Shown: positions 9,306 through 18,423 of the stretch, one piece after another | Position numbering within the stretch: the first letter of the stretch is position 1 | Layout: each line of letters starts with the position of its first letter | DNA from: Lachnospiraceae bacterium | GTDB lineage: Bacteria; Bacillota; Clostridia; Lachnospirales; Lachnospiraceae | Direction of reading: 5' to 3' | Assembly (NCBI GenBank): GCA_017411305.1 | Contig: JAFQQI010000107.1 | Coordinates: 186,001-250,000, forward strand | Length of the DNA stretch: 64,000 nt | Made by a program: the position numbers and the translations under genes | Notes under the pieces: generated by a model | Database searches by the model: none | Seen by the model: the letters and a program-made list of their open reading frames with translations, nothing else | Told to the model about the DNA's origin: nothing

Positions 9306-10391
9306 ATGAATGAGAAGTTAAAAGTAGGTATTTTAGGCGGAACCGGTATGGTGGGACAGAGATTTATTTCTCTTCTTGAAAACCATCCATGGTTTGAGGT
9401 GACAACAATTGCAGCAAGTCCCCGTTCAGCAGGTAAGACTTATGAAGAAGCAGTAGGCGGAAGATGGAAAATGACCACTCCTATGCCAGATGCAGTAAAG
9501 AATATTGTTGTAATGAATGTCAATGAAGTGGAAAAGGTTGCAGCAGAAGTAGACTTTGTTTTCAGTGCTGTTGACATGACAAAGGAAGAGATTAAGAAAA
9601 TCGAAGAGGATTATGCAAAAACAGAAACACCTGTTGTTTCCAATAATTCTGCACACCGCTGGACACCTGATGTTCCTATGGTAGTTCCGGAGATTAATCC
9701 CGAGCATATGAAGGTGATTGAATTCCAGAAGAAGAGACTTGGAACTACACGAGGCTTTGTTGCTGTAAAACCGAACTGCTCTATACAGAGTTATGCACCT
9801 GTTCTTACTGCATGGAAGGAATTCGAACCTTATGAGGTAGTTGCTACTACATATCAGGCAATTTCCGGTGCAGGAAAGACCTTTAAGGATTGGCCTGAAA
9901 TGGTAGAAAACATTATTCCTTATATCGGTGGTGAAGAAGAAAAGAGCGAAAAAGAGCCTCTTCGTATCTGGGGTGAAATTAAGGACGGTGTGATTGAACC
10001 TGCTACCAGTCCCGTGATTACCTGCCAGTGTATCAGAGTTCCCGTATTAAACGGACATACAGCAGCAGTATTTGTTAAATTCCGTAAGCAGCCTACTAAG
10101 GAACAGTTGATTGAAAAACTTGTAAACTTTAAGGGAGTGCCTCAGGAACTTGAGCTCCCCAGCGCACCTAAGCAGTTTATCCAATATTTGGAAGAAGATA
10201 ACAGACCTCAGGTACAGCTTGATGTTGATTATGAAAAGGGCATGGGTGTCAGCGTAGGTCGTATCAGAGAAGACAGTGTTTATGATTGGAAATTTGTGGG
10301 ATTATCTCACAATACCGTTCGCGGTGCCGCAGGTGGTGCTGTGCTTTGTGCAGAATTATTAACCGCACAGGGATATATTAACAAGAAATAA
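9306..10391 (+). CDS. asd: Aspartate-semialdehyde dehydrogenase
   Basis: It reduces aspartyl phosphate to the semialdehyde, the branch point to lysine, methionine, threonine and diaminopimelate. The 361-residue protein has the N-terminal NADP loop GILGGTGMVGQRF, the catalytic cysteine in KPNCSIQS (near 157) and a C-terminal GVSVGRIRED block. The spacing and motifs look like the archaeal/fungal-type enzyme rather than the shorter enterobacterial form. GAGGAGATATGAAAA precedes the ATG. Confidence 0.93.
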   Translation: MNEKLKVGILGGTGMVGQRFISLLENHPWFEVTTIAASPRSAGKTYEEAVGGRWKMTTPMPDAVKNIVVMNVNEVEKVAAEVDFVFSAVDMTKEEIKKIEEDYAKTETPVVSNNSAHRWTPDVPMVVPEINPEHMKVIEFQKKRLGTTRGFVAVKPNCSIQSYAPVLTAWKEFEPYEVVATTYQAISGAGKTFKDWPEMVENIIPYIGGEEEKSEKEPLRIWGEIKDGVIEPATSPVITCQCIRVPVLNGHTAAVFVKFRKQPTKEQLIEKLVNFKGVPQELELPSAPKQFIQYLEEDNRPQVQLDVDYEKGMGVSVGRIREDSVYDWKFVGLSHNTVRGAAGGAVLCAELLTAQGYINKK

Positions 10392-10402
10392 TAGGGGTAT
10401 TA

Positions 10403-10440
10403 GTCAGCGGCCGGTAAGGGAGTGCCGGCCACTTTTGACT
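10403..10440 (+). terminator. Terminator-like hairpin after asd
   Basis: GTCA...GGCCGG pairs with CCGGCC...TGAC around a 10-base loop. The T tract is broken (ACTTTTGACT), so termination is likely but not certain. Confidence 0.55.
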
Positions 10441-10499
10441 TATGAAAAAGCTTTTGTATGGCTTTGCTTAAAAGTAAAAAAAATGTGAGGGTGTTTTAG

Positions 10500-12224
10500 A
10501 TGGAGGAATTACGTTATCAGGTAGATTTGCTTGGTGCCATGAATCAAAAACTGGAAAAAGAAGAAAGAATGCTGAGGCTGGTGTGTGATACCTCAAGCAA
10601 TGCCTTTTTATATATGAACTTTGAGGAAAAAGAAGTGAAAACACTTGCTAATTGGAGTTTCTTTTTTCCCGATGTTGAAATTATAAACATGAAGGATGTT
10701 GCTAAGCTGTATTCTAAGGTAGAAGAACGATATGTTCTTCCGTTCAAAGAGTTATTAAATCTGGAAAAAACAGGAATTTCCATCAGTAGTGGCGTAGTCA
10801 GGCTTGCAGACGGTAAAACATGGGTTGAATGTGAAGTGTCTGTTGTTTATGATACCCATAAGAATCCCACGGATAAAGTAATTCGTTTTAAGAACATATC
10901 TAAATTTAAGAATCAGAATGAAGAATTGACATACATGGCTTATTATGATGTGCTTACAGGATTATATAACAGAAATTATTTTGTAAGACATCTGGCAGAC
11001 TATGTGCGTAAAGCAGAGGATGAGAAACGTATCGTTGCAGTTATGTTTATTGATATCGATGACTTCCGCAAGATTAATGACGGACTCGGACTTGTAGTTG
11101 GTGACGAGGTGGTTCAACAGTTTGGCCAATTCTTAAGCACTTTTAAAAGCGAAAATGTTATCGTATCCCATTTTAATGCAGATATTTATTGCATTGCAAT
11201 TTATGATCCCCGTGGAACACGTAGTGTAGAGCATATTTACAAAGTGATTCATGAAAGGATAAGGACGCCTTTTGTGATGAGCACCGGACAAGAGATAACC
11301 ATATCGGTATCTGCCGGTGTTGCTGAATATCCGGAAGCAGCAAAATCAACTTTGGAGCTGATTAATTGTGCTGAAATCGTAATGTTTAAGGCAAAGGGTT
11401 CCGGGAAAAATGCAATTCAATATTTTGACGCTCCGATTTTAAATGATTTTCTGCAAAACGTTACGATTGAAAATAAACTAAAGGAAGCTGTATTTAACCA
11501 GAACTTTACGTTAAACTTCCAACCTCAGTATCATGTTGGAACTAAGAAACTCAGAGGGGTAGAAGCATTAATCCGTTGGCGTGATAATGACGGAGCGATG
11601 ATCAGTCCGGCATTATTTATACCGATTGCAGAAAAGAACGGAACCATTGTTCCAATCGGTAGCTGGGTGTTGGAAGAGAGTATTCGTACTTTTGCCGAAT
11701 GGAAACGTAATTACAGTGAAAATTTGATTCTGTCTTTAAATATTTCAGCAATCCAGTACAGAAGACATGAATTTGTTAATATGATTTTAGGAATGATTCG
11801 AAAGTACAATGTAAGTCCGGAAGAAATCGAATTGGAAATTACGGAAAGTGTTTTAATTGAGAATTTTCATGAAGTGGTAGAAAAGCTGCATGTACTCAGA
11901 GCCCATGGTATCAGGATTTCATTGGATGATTTTGGGACAGGATATTCCTCTCTGTCATATTTAAAGGGATTGCCTATTGATACGTTAAAAATAGACAAAA
12001 GCTTCATAGATGCGATGTTAACTGATGAAAATGCCAGAGTGATTATAGAGTCTATTATTTATATGGTTAGAAAGCTTGGTTTTGAAACTGTGGCAGAAGG
12101 TGTGGAGTCCAAGGAACAGTATGAATACCTGGAGGGGATTGGTTGTGATTGTATTCAAGGATTTTTTATGGGAAAACCCATGCCGGAAAATGAGATACAA
12201 GAGTTACTGAGTGAATTGATTTAA
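10500..12224 (+). CDS. Cyclic-di-GMP phosphodiesterase (PAS-like, degenerate GGDEF, EAL)
   Basis: This 574-residue cytoplasmic signalling protein has an N-terminal PAS-like segment (to about 135), a GGDEF fold (about 140-300; LTGLYNRNYF, VMFIDIDDFRKIND) and an EAL domain (about 315-570). The GGDEF active loop is replaced by HFNAD, so diguanylate cyclase activity is unlikely. The EAL domain keeps its key motifs: VEALIRW, LEITES, the DDFGTGYSS block, LKIDKSF and AEGVES. Expected activity is hydrolysis of c-di-GMP, with the dead GGDEF possibly binding GTP as a regulator. It has no membrane segment. The next gene begins 19 bases later. Confidence 0.9.
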   Translation: MEELRYQVDLLGAMNQKLEKEERMLRLVCDTSSNAFLYMNFEEKEVKTLANWSFFFPDVEIINMKDVAKLYSKVEERYVLPFKELLNLEKTGISISSGVVRLADGKTWVECEVSVVYDTHKNPTDKVIRFKNISKFKNQNEELTYMAYYDVLTGLYNRNYFVRHLADYVRKAEDEKRIVAVMFIDIDDFRKINDGLGLVVGDEVVQQFGQFLSTFKSENVIVSHFNADIYCIAIYDPRGTRSVEHIYKVIHERIRTPFVMSTGQEITISVSAGVAEYPEAAKSTLELINCAEIVMFKAKGSGKNAIQYFDAPILNDFLQNVTIENKLKEAVFNQNFTLNFQPQYHVGTKKLRGVEALIRWRDNDGAMISPALFIPIAEKNGTIVPIGSWVLEESIRTFAEWKRNYSENLILSLNISAIQYRRHEFVNMILGMIRKYNVSPEEIELEITESVLIENFHEVVEKLHVLRAHGIRISLDDFGTGYSSLSYLKGLPIDTLKIDKSFIDAMLTDENARVIIESIIYMVRKLGFETVAEGVESKEQYEYLEGIGCDCIQGFFMGKPMPENEIQELLSELI

Positions 12225-12243
12225 GAAATGGCGAAGGTGAAAG

Positions 12244-13611
12244 ATGATTTTGGGGCGTGCACAGGAGTTAAAATATCTGAATACCTATTATGACCGCGAA
12301 GGCAGCCAGATTATGGTAGTTTACGGAGAGAAGAATGTTGGAAAAACATCTCTTCTTAAGGAGTTTGTACAAGACAAGTCTTTTCATTATTATAAGGCTC
12401 GTTCTGCTTCGGAGAGAGAGCAACTTTACCAGTGGGGGAAAGAGCTTTCAGAGAATGAAATCCGCACGCTGAAGTATCCCTCCTTCGGAGAACTTCTCCG
12501 CGCAGTGATAAAAGACGGACAAAGCGGTAAGAGAGTTATTATTATTGATGAATTCCAATATATTGTAAAAGCCAGTGATACCTTTATGAAGGAGTTGGTA
12601 AACTTTGTACATGACGGTTGGCACGGTGAAGGTGTTATGGTAGTGTTATGCAGCTCATCTATCGGCTGGGTAGAAAACAGCATGATTAGCAAAATTGGTG
12701 CAGCTGCCTATGAACTTTCCGGCTTTCTTAAAATAAAAGAGCTGGAATTTGAAGATATGATGGAGTATTATCCGGGCTTCAATATGGAAAAGTGTATTGA
12801 GGCTTATGCCATTTTAGGAGGCGTTCCCGGGCTGTGGAGACATTTTAGTGATAAGCTCAGCATTAAGGAGAATATCTGTAGGAATCTGTTAAATCCGGAT
12901 AAATTACTCTATGAAGAGGGACAACGCATTGTAGAAGAAGAACTACGAGAAACGGGTATATATAATACTATTTTAGCTTCGATTGCGGCAGGTAACCATA
13001 AATTAAATGATTTATATCTTCATACGGAGTTTTCAAGGGCAAAAATCAGTGTTTATCTGAAAAACTTAATGGAACTTGAACTGGTTGAGAAGGTCTTTTC
13101 TTATGATACAGAAGGAAAAGCTAACGTACAAAAGGGAATCTATCGTATTAAGAATCATTTTGTACACTTTTATTTTACTTTTTTGTATCCTAATTTAAGC
13201 CGCTTAGAGCAGATGACAGCTTTTGAGTTTTACGGCAAGTATATTGCACCTTATTTTAAAGCTTATGTGGCTGAATATTATAAAACCGTTTGTATGCAAA
13301 GAGTTCAGCAGTGGAATAAATGGGGGAAACTTCCTTTTGATGCAGTAGAATATGGTGAGTGGGTCGGAAAACTCGGAAATATTGATATTATTGCTAAAAG
13401 CGAAGAAGATGAAACAATTATCGGTATCTGCAATTTTGAAAAGCCGATGATGCGTTATGATGACTATGAATGGCTTTTGTTCTGTGCGGAAAAAGCCAAG
13501 CTCCGAACAGACTATATTTATTTGTTCTCTTCCAGCCGTTTTGATGAAAAACTGAATTTAGAGGCTAAGGTAAAACAAAATCTGCGATTAATCACCTTGG
13601 ATGAGATGTAA
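12244..13611 (+). CDS. AAA-type ATPase of the archaeal-ATPase/DUF234 group
   Basis: The 455-residue protein has Walker A GEKNVGKTS (near 31-38), Walker B VIIIDEFQY (near 100), an arginine-rich sensor region and a winged-helix-like middle (FSRAKISVYLKNLMELELVEKV). The C-terminus resembles DUF234, which is often seen as a nuclease-like fold. The family is widespread in anaerobes and its role is poorly known; links to mobile DNA or protein quality control have been suggested. Its stop overlaps the topB start by one base (TAATG), so the two are translationally coupled. Confidence 0.8.
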   Translation: MILGRAQELKYLNTYYDREGSQIMVVYGEKNVGKTSLLKEFVQDKSFHYYKARSASEREQLYQWGKELSENEIRTLKYPSFGELLRAVIKDGQSGKRVIIIDEFQYIVKASDTFMKELVNFVHDGWHGEGVMVVLCSSSIGWVENSMISKIGAAAYELSGFLKIKELEFEDMMEYYPGFNMEKCIEAYAILGGVPGLWRHFSDKLSIKENICRNLLNPDKLLYEEGQRIVEEELRETGIYNTILASIAAGNHKLNDLYLHTEFSRAKISVYLKNLMELELVEKVFSYDTEGKANVQKGIYRIKNHFVHFYFTFLYPNLSRLEQMTAFEFYGKYIAPYFKAYVAEYYKTVCMQRVQQWNKWGKLPFDAVEYGEWVGKLGNIDIIAKSEEDETIIGICNFEKPMMRYDDYEWLLFCAEKAKLRTDYIYLFSSSRFDEKLNLEAKVKQNLRLITLDEM

Positions 13612-15644
13612 TGGGAAAAAGTTTATTTATTGCGGAAAAGCCCAGTGTAGCAAGAGAATTTGCAAGGGCATTACAACTAAATACAACCAACAAAGATGGG
13701 TATATGGAATCAGAAAATGCCATAGTGACATGGTGCGTGGGACATTTGGTTACCATGAGTTATCCGGAAGCCTATGATGAAAAGTATAAACGTTGGTCTT
13801 TGGAAACAATCCCTTTTATCCCGAAAGAATTTAAGTATGAGGTTATCGATAATGTGAAAAAGCAGTTTCAGATTGTCAGTGGCCTTTTGAATCGGGCTGA
13901 TGTGGAAACTATTTATGTCTGTACTGACTCGGGACGTGAGGGAGAGTATATTTATCGTTTGGTGGAAGCCCAGTCAGGTGTGCAGGGAAAGAACCGGAAA
14001 CGGGTCTGGATTGATTCCCAAACGGAAGAGGAAATCAAACGTGGTATCCGGGAAGCAAAGGATTTATCTGAGTATGACAATTTAAGCTCAGCAGCATATC
14101 TTCGAGCCAAAGAAGATTATTTGATGGGTATTAATTTTTCCCGTGTATTGACATTAAAATACGGAAACAGTATCAAGAATTATTTAAAGAGGGATAGAGC
14201 TGTAGTGTCCGTAGGACGTGTAATGACCTGTGTACTGGGCATGGTTGTAAAAAGAGAACGCGAGATCAGGGAATTTGTGAAAACGCCTTTTTACAGAGTT
14301 TTATTACAAACCGGATTAAACGGAAGAAACTTTGACGCAGAGTGGAAGGCTGTCCAAGGATCAAAATATGAGCAATCCCCATTGCTTTACAAAGAAAACG
14401 GCTTTAAGGAAAAAGAAAGTGCCCAGGCATTGATTGATTTCCTTAGCGAAGAACCGAAAGAACCGGTTTTGGTAGATGCTATCGAAAAGAAAAAAGAGAC
14501 AAAGAATCCGCCGTTACTTTATAATTTGGCAGAGCTTCAAAACGATTGTTCCAAATATTTCAAAATCAGTCCGGACGAGACCTTGCGTATCGTACAGGAA
14601 CTGTATGAAAAGAAAATGACAACCTACCCCAGAACCGATGCCAGAGTATTATCCACGGCCGTTTCTAAGGAAATCTATAAGAATATTAAAGGACTTACGA
14701 GTTATGGAATGGTCAGTGAGTTTGCTAATCACGTGTTGGAAAACGGTTCCTATAAGGGAATTGCAAAGTCCAGGTACGTGAATGACAAACAGATTACGGA
14801 CCATTATGCAATTATACCTACGGGACAGGGATTAAACAATTTGAATTCATTAAATCCGACAGCGATGAAGGTTTATGAAATTATTGTAAGAAGATTTCTC
14901 AGTATTTTTTATCCGCCGGCGATTTATCGCAAGGTAGGATTAACTGCAGCATTAAAGGGTGAAAAATTTTTTGCGAATTTTAAGGTTTTGGAAGAAGAAG
15001 GCTATTTAAAGGTCAGCACATTTTCCTTTGCAAAAAAGAAAGAAGAAAAAGCAAAGGAAGCGGATGAAGCTGATAGTGAAAATCAAGGCGGTGATAATGA
15101 GGAAACCGGCTTTGATAAAGAATTTATGGAAGAAGTTAACAAGCTGAAAAAAGGGGCTGAGCTTCCGTTGATTGATTTTGTTATCAAGGAAGGAGAAACT
15201 TCTCCTCCCAAACGGTATAATTCCGGAACCATGATTCTGACTATGGAGAATGCAGGACAATTTATTGAGGATGAAGAACTTCGTGCCCAAATAAAGGGAA
15301 GTGGCATCGGGACCTCTGCTACCAGAGCAGAAATCCTTAAGAAGCTGTTTAACATCGGCTACCTGGCACTGAATAAAAAGACCCAGATTATTACGCCTAC
15401 TTTAATGGGTGAGATGATTTATGAGGTGGTAGATAACTCTATCAGACCGCTTCTAGATCCGGCACTTACCGCAAGCTGGGAAAAGGGGCTTACCATGGTA
15501 GCAGATGGCACTATCTCAGAAGAAGAATACATGAAGAAGCTGGATGATTTTGTTTCCAGAAGAACCAATATCGTAAAGCAGCTAAACAATCAGGGGATTT
15601 TGAATCAGAGATTTCAAAATGCTTCGAAGTATAATAAAGCGTAA
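13611..15644 (+). CDS. topB: DNA topoisomerase III (type IA)
   Basis: This 677-residue type IA topoisomerase relaxes or decatenates DNA through a single-strand break. It has an N-terminal TOPRIM domain (KSLFIAEKPSVAREFA; CTDSGREGEYIY) and the catalytic tyrosine in MTTYPRTDAR (near 338). An acidic linker (about 470-510) interrupts the C-terminal part. No C-terminal Cys4 zinc fingers follow, as is usual for TopB. The ATG overlaps the preceding ATPase stop. Confidence 0.92.
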   Translation: MGKSLFIAEKPSVAREFARALQLNTTNKDGYMESENAIVTWCVGHLVTMSYPEAYDEKYKRWSLETIPFIPKEFKYEVIDNVKKQFQIVSGLLNRADVETIYVCTDSGREGEYIYRLVEAQSGVQGKNRKRVWIDSQTEEEIKRGIREAKDLSEYDNLSSAAYLRAKEDYLMGINFSRVLTLKYGNSIKNYLKRDRAVVSVGRVMTCVLGMVVKREREIREFVKTPFYRVLLQTGLNGRNFDAEWKAVQGSKYEQSPLLYKENGFKEKESAQALIDFLSEEPKEPVLVDAIEKKKETKNPPLLYNLAELQNDCSKYFKISPDETLRIVQELYEKKMTTYPRTDARVLSTAVSKEIYKNIKGLTSYGMVSEFANHVLENGSYKGIAKSRYVNDKQITDHYAIIPTGQGLNNLNSLNPTAMKVYEIIVRRFLSIFYPPAIYRKVGLTAALKGEKFFANFKVLEEEGYLKVSTFSFAKKKEEKAKEADEADSENQGGDNEETGFDKEFMEEVNKLKKGAELPLIDFVIKEGETSPPKRYNSGTMILTMENAGQFIEDEELRAQIKGSGIGTSATRAEILKKLFNIGYLALNKKTQIITPTLMGEMIYEVVDNSIRPLLDPALTASWEKGLTMVADGTISEEEYMKKLDDFVSRRTNIVKQLNNQGILNQRFQNASKYNKA

Positions 15645-15668
15645 ATGCTTTAAATAAAATTGTAAGAT

Positions 15669-15699
15669 GGCCAAAATGACCACACGGTCAAAATTGACC
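15669..15699 (+). promoter_or_regulatory. Two operator-like repeats upstream of the hexapeptide gene
   Basis: GGCCAAAATGACC (15669-15681) is followed by the perfect palindrome GGTCAAAATTGACC (15686-15699). Start-to-start spacing is 17 bases, and both lie 17-47 bases before the next start codon. They look like protein-binding half-sites; the regulator is unknown. Confidence 0.4.
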
Positions 15700-15715
15700 G
15701 GGAAAGGAAGACAAC

Positions 15716-16384
15716 ATGGAACAGTGCAAAATCAAAAATCTTTACAATTTAGAGGAAACTATTGCATCAGAGTTAATGCAACAGGCAGAATACCCTTGGG
15801 AATTACTTCCCCAAATCAGCGGATTTATCAAAGAATTAGGAGCAAAACTTCCGAAAGATAAATTCGATGAAGTGTCTGAAAATGTATGGGTGGCAAAGAA
15901 TGCAAAAGTTGCACCTACTGCATGCATCAACGGACCGGCTATTATTGATGAAGAAGCAGAGGTAAGACATTGTGCATTTATCAGAGGAAATGCCATTGTG
16001 GGAAAAGGTGCTGTGGTAGGGAATTCCACAGAGCTTAAGAATGTTATTTTGTTTAACAAGGTTCAGGTGCCTCATTACAATTATGTAGGTGACAGTATTC
16101 TCGGTTTTAAGGCACATATGGGGGCCGGCTCCATTACCTCCAATGTGAAGAGTGATAAAACGTTAGTTGTAGTAAAGGATATGGATGAAAATATCGAAAC
16201 CGGACTAAAGAAATTCGGAGCTATGCTTGGGGATAATGTAGAAGTGGGCTGTAACAGTGTGTTAAATCCCGGAACAGTAATCGGAAGAAATTCCAATGTT
16301 TATCCTACGTCCATGGTACGTGGTGTGGTTCATGAAGGCTGTATCTATAAGAAACGTGGGGAAATTGCAGAGAAGCATATTTAG
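15716..16384 (+). CDS. Left-handed beta-helix (hexapeptide repeat) protein, GlmU-like
   Basis: This 222-residue protein is dominated by hexapeptide repeats (VWVAKNAKVAPTACINGPAI, GNAIVGKGAVVGNS, DNVEVGCNSVLNPGTVIGRN). The GHM-type metal/acyl-CoA loop region is YVGDSILGFKAHMGAGSITSN. This resembles the acyltransferase half of GlmU and related sugar-nucleotide proteins. The nucleotidyltransferase half is absent; a helical N-terminus of about 45 residues replaces it. The substrate is unknown. The start at 15716 has GGAAAGGAAG upstream. Confidence 0.8.
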   Translation: MEQCKIKNLYNLEETIASELMQQAEYPWELLPQISGFIKELGAKLPKDKFDEVSENVWVAKNAKVAPTACINGPAIIDEEAEVRHCAFIRGNAIVGKGAVVGNSTELKNVILFNKVQVPHYNYVGDSILGFKAHMGAGSITSNVKSDKTLVVVKDMDENIETGLKKFGAMLGDNVEVGCNSVLNPGTVIGRNSNVYPTSMVRGVVHEGCIYKKRGEIAEKHI

Positions 16385-16444
16385 TGAAATTTTTGTCAAA
16401 AGGACTAGATTTTTTGCAGAATATATGCGAAAATATATGATGTC

Positions 16445-16465
16445 GGAGAACGCATGATTCTCCGT
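16445..16465 (+). other. Small hairpin upstream of the Fe-S scaffold gene
   Basis: CGGAGAA and TTCTCCG form a 7-bp stem with a 7-base loop, about 60 bases after the hexapeptide gene. There is no T run, so it is not a clear terminator; it may be an mRNA structure or binding site. Confidence 0.35.
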
Positions 16466-16498
16466 AGCATAATTGGATTAAGGTTATGCACCAAAATG

Positions 16499-16517
16499 TT
16501 AACAATTTAGTTGTTAA
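16499..16517 (+). promoter_or_regulatory. Inverted repeat operator candidate
   Basis: TTAACAA-TTTAG-TTGTTAA is a perfect 7-bp inverted repeat about 36 bases before the scaffold gene start. It lies where a repressor or activator could act on the promoter. Confidence 0.45.
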
Positions 16518-16552
16518 TAAATACTATCTACACAATTGAAAGGAGTTTTCAC

Positions 16553-17257
16553 ATGATTTATTCAAAAGAAGTTGAAGAAATGTGTACAGTTGCCCAGGGC
16601 GTAAACCATGGTTGTGCACCTATCCCTGAAGAAGCAAAATGGGTAAAAGCAAAAGACGTTAAAGACATCTCCGGTCTGACACACGGTATCGGTTGGTGTG
16701 CTCCTCAGCAGGGTGCCTGCAAACTGACATTAAATGTGAAAGAAGGTATCATCCAGGAAGCTCTGGTTGAAACAATCGGATGTTCCGGTATGACTCATTC
16801 CGCTGCTATGGCATCTGAAATCTTACCCGGAAGAACTGTACTTGAAGCATTAAATACTGACCTTGTATGTGATGCTATCAACACAGCTATGAGAGAATTA
16901 TTCTTACAGATCGTTTACGGACGTACTCAGAGTGCTTTCTCTGAAGACGGACTTCCCGTAGGTGCAGGTCTGGAAGACTTAGGAAAGGGACTTCGTTCCC
17001 AGGTTGGTACTATGTACGGTACATTAAAGAAAGGTCCCCGTTACCTTGAAATGGCAGAAGGCTATGTAACAGGTATCGCGCTTGATGCTGATGATCAGAT
17101 TATCGGTTACAAGTTCGTAAGCCTTGGCAAGATGACAGACTTCATCAAGAAGGGTGATGATCCTACTACAGCTTGGGAAAAAGCAAGCGGACAGTATGGT
17201 AGAGTAGCAGACGCTGTTAAGATTATCGACCCCAGAACAGATGCAGAAGTGAAATAA
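16553..17257 (+). CDS. NifU-like iron-sulfur cluster assembly scaffold protein (GGGtGRT partner)
   Basis: The 234-residue protein has NifU/IscU-like cysteine sites (HGIGWCAPQQGACKL, ETIGCSGMTHSAAM) suited to holding an Fe-S cluster or metal. In Clostridia and relatives it is regularly paired with the GGGtGRT protein, as here. I start at ATG 16553, which follows GAAAGGAG at 8 bases; the longer frame from 16511 runs into the operator region. The codon choice (many GGT, GTT, CTT) suggests good expression. The exact client of the pair is not established. Confidence 0.85.
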   Translation: MIYSKEVEEMCTVAQGVNHGCAPIPEEAKWVKAKDVKDISGLTHGIGWCAPQQGACKLTLNVKEGIIQEALVETIGCSGMTHSAAMASEILPGRTVLEALNTDLVCDAINTAMRELFLQIVYGRTQSAFSEDGLPVGAGLEDLGKGLRSQVGTMYGTLKKGPRYLEMAEGYVTGIALDADDQIIGYKFVSLGKMTDFIKKGDDPTTAWEKASGQYGRVADAVKIIDPRTDAEVK

Positions 17258-17280
17258 TAGAGAAGCGGAGGTAAAAAATA

Positions 17281-18291
17281 ATGGCATTATTTGAATCATA
17301 TGAAAGACGAATTGAGAAAATCAATTCAGTATTAAATAGCTATGGTATCGCTTCTCTTGAAGAAGCTGAAAAAATTACAAAAGATGCAGGTTTAAATGTT
17401 TATGACATGATTAAAGGCATTCAGCCTATCTGCTTCGAAAATGCTTGCTGGGCTTACATCACAGGTGCAGCAATCGCAATCAAGAAGGATTGCAGAAGAG
17501 CAGCTGATGCTGCAGCAGCAATCGGTGAAGGTCTTCAGGCTTTCTGTATTCCCGGTTCCGTTGCTGATACACGTAAGGTTGGTTTAGGACATGGTAACCT
17601 TGGTAAGATGCTTCTTGAAGAAGAAACAGAATGTTTCGCATTCTTAGCAGGTCATGAATCCTTTGCAGCTGCTGAAGGTGCTATCGGTATCGCAGAGAAG
17701 GCTAACAAGGTTCGTCAGAAACCCTTAAGAGTTATTCTTAACGGTCTCGGAAAAGACGCAGCTCAGATTATTGCAAGAATCAACGGATTTACTTTTGTTG
17801 AAACAGAATATGATCCTTACACAAATACAGTTAAGGAAGTATATCGCAAGTCCTATTCCGAAGGTCTTCGTGCAAAGGTTAACTGCTACGGTGCAAACGA
17901 TGTTTGCGAAGGTGTAGCTATCATGCACAAGGAAGGTGTTGACGTTTCCATTACAGGTAACTCCACCAACCCTACCAGATTCCAGCATCCTGTTGCAGGT
18001 ACTTACAAGAAAGAATGTATCGAACAGGGCAAGAAGTACTTCTCTGTAGCATCCGGTGGTGGTACAGGCCGTACCCTTCATCCCGATAACATGGCTGCAG
18101 GTCCTGCTTCCTACGGTATGACAGATACTATGGGACGTATGCACTCTGATGCACAGTTCGCAGGTTCCTCATCCGTACCCGCTCACGTAGAAATGATGGG
18201 TCTTATCGGTGCAGGTAACAACCCGATGGTTGGTATGACAGTTGCAGTTGCAGTTGCTATCCAGGAAGCTGCTGATGGCGGTAAGTTCTAA
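17281..18291 (+). CDS. GGGtGRT protein
   Basis: The 336-residue protein is named for its motif, seen here as ASGGGTGRTLHPDN. It has alternating Ala/Gly-rich helices, several conserved cysteines, and a C-terminus GAGNNPMVGMTVAVA. It starts 23 bases after the scaffold gene behind AGCGGAGG, so the pair forms one operon. The family is common in anaerobes with unknown biochemical role, presumed in Fe-S or redox metabolism from its partner. A strong terminator follows. A fragment of a second copy lies about 850 bases downstream. Confidence 0.88.
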   Translation: MALFESYERRIEKINSVLNSYGIASLEEAEKITKDAGLNVYDMIKGIQPICFENACWAYITGAAIAIKKDCRRAADAAAAIGEGLQAFCIPGSVADTRKVGLGHGNLGKMLLEEETECFAFLAGHESFAAAEGAIGIAEKANKVRQKPLRVILNGLGKDAAQIIARINGFTFVETEYDPYTNTVKEVYRKSYSEGLRAKVNCYGANDVCEGVAIMHKEGVDVSITGNSTNPTRFQHPVAGTYKKECIEQGKKYFSVASGGGTGRTLHPDNMAAGPASYGMTDTMGRMHSDAQFAGSSSVPAHVEMMGLIGAGNNPMVGMTVAVAVAIQEAADGGKF

Positions 18292-18323
18292 GCGTTTTTA
18301 AAGCAGTTTTATTAAAAATAATA

Positions 18324-18374
18324 TTGGACACATCATATTAAGAATATATCGGTATGATGTGTTCAATTTTTTTG
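18324..18374 (+). terminator. Strong terminator of the GGGtGRT operon
   Basis: TTGGACACATCATA pairs with TATGATGTGTTCAA over 14 bp (one G-T pair) around a 15-base loop, followed by seven T. Confidence 0.88.
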
Positions 18375-18423
18375 TTCTAAAAAATAAGCACATGTCATTT
18401 GATGGACTATCGAAAAAGAAAAA

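Noticed and set aside
15667-15861. Open frame of 64 residues upstream of and across the hexapeptide gene start
   Set aside because: It overlaps the clearly supported gene in another frame and lies over the operator-like repeats.
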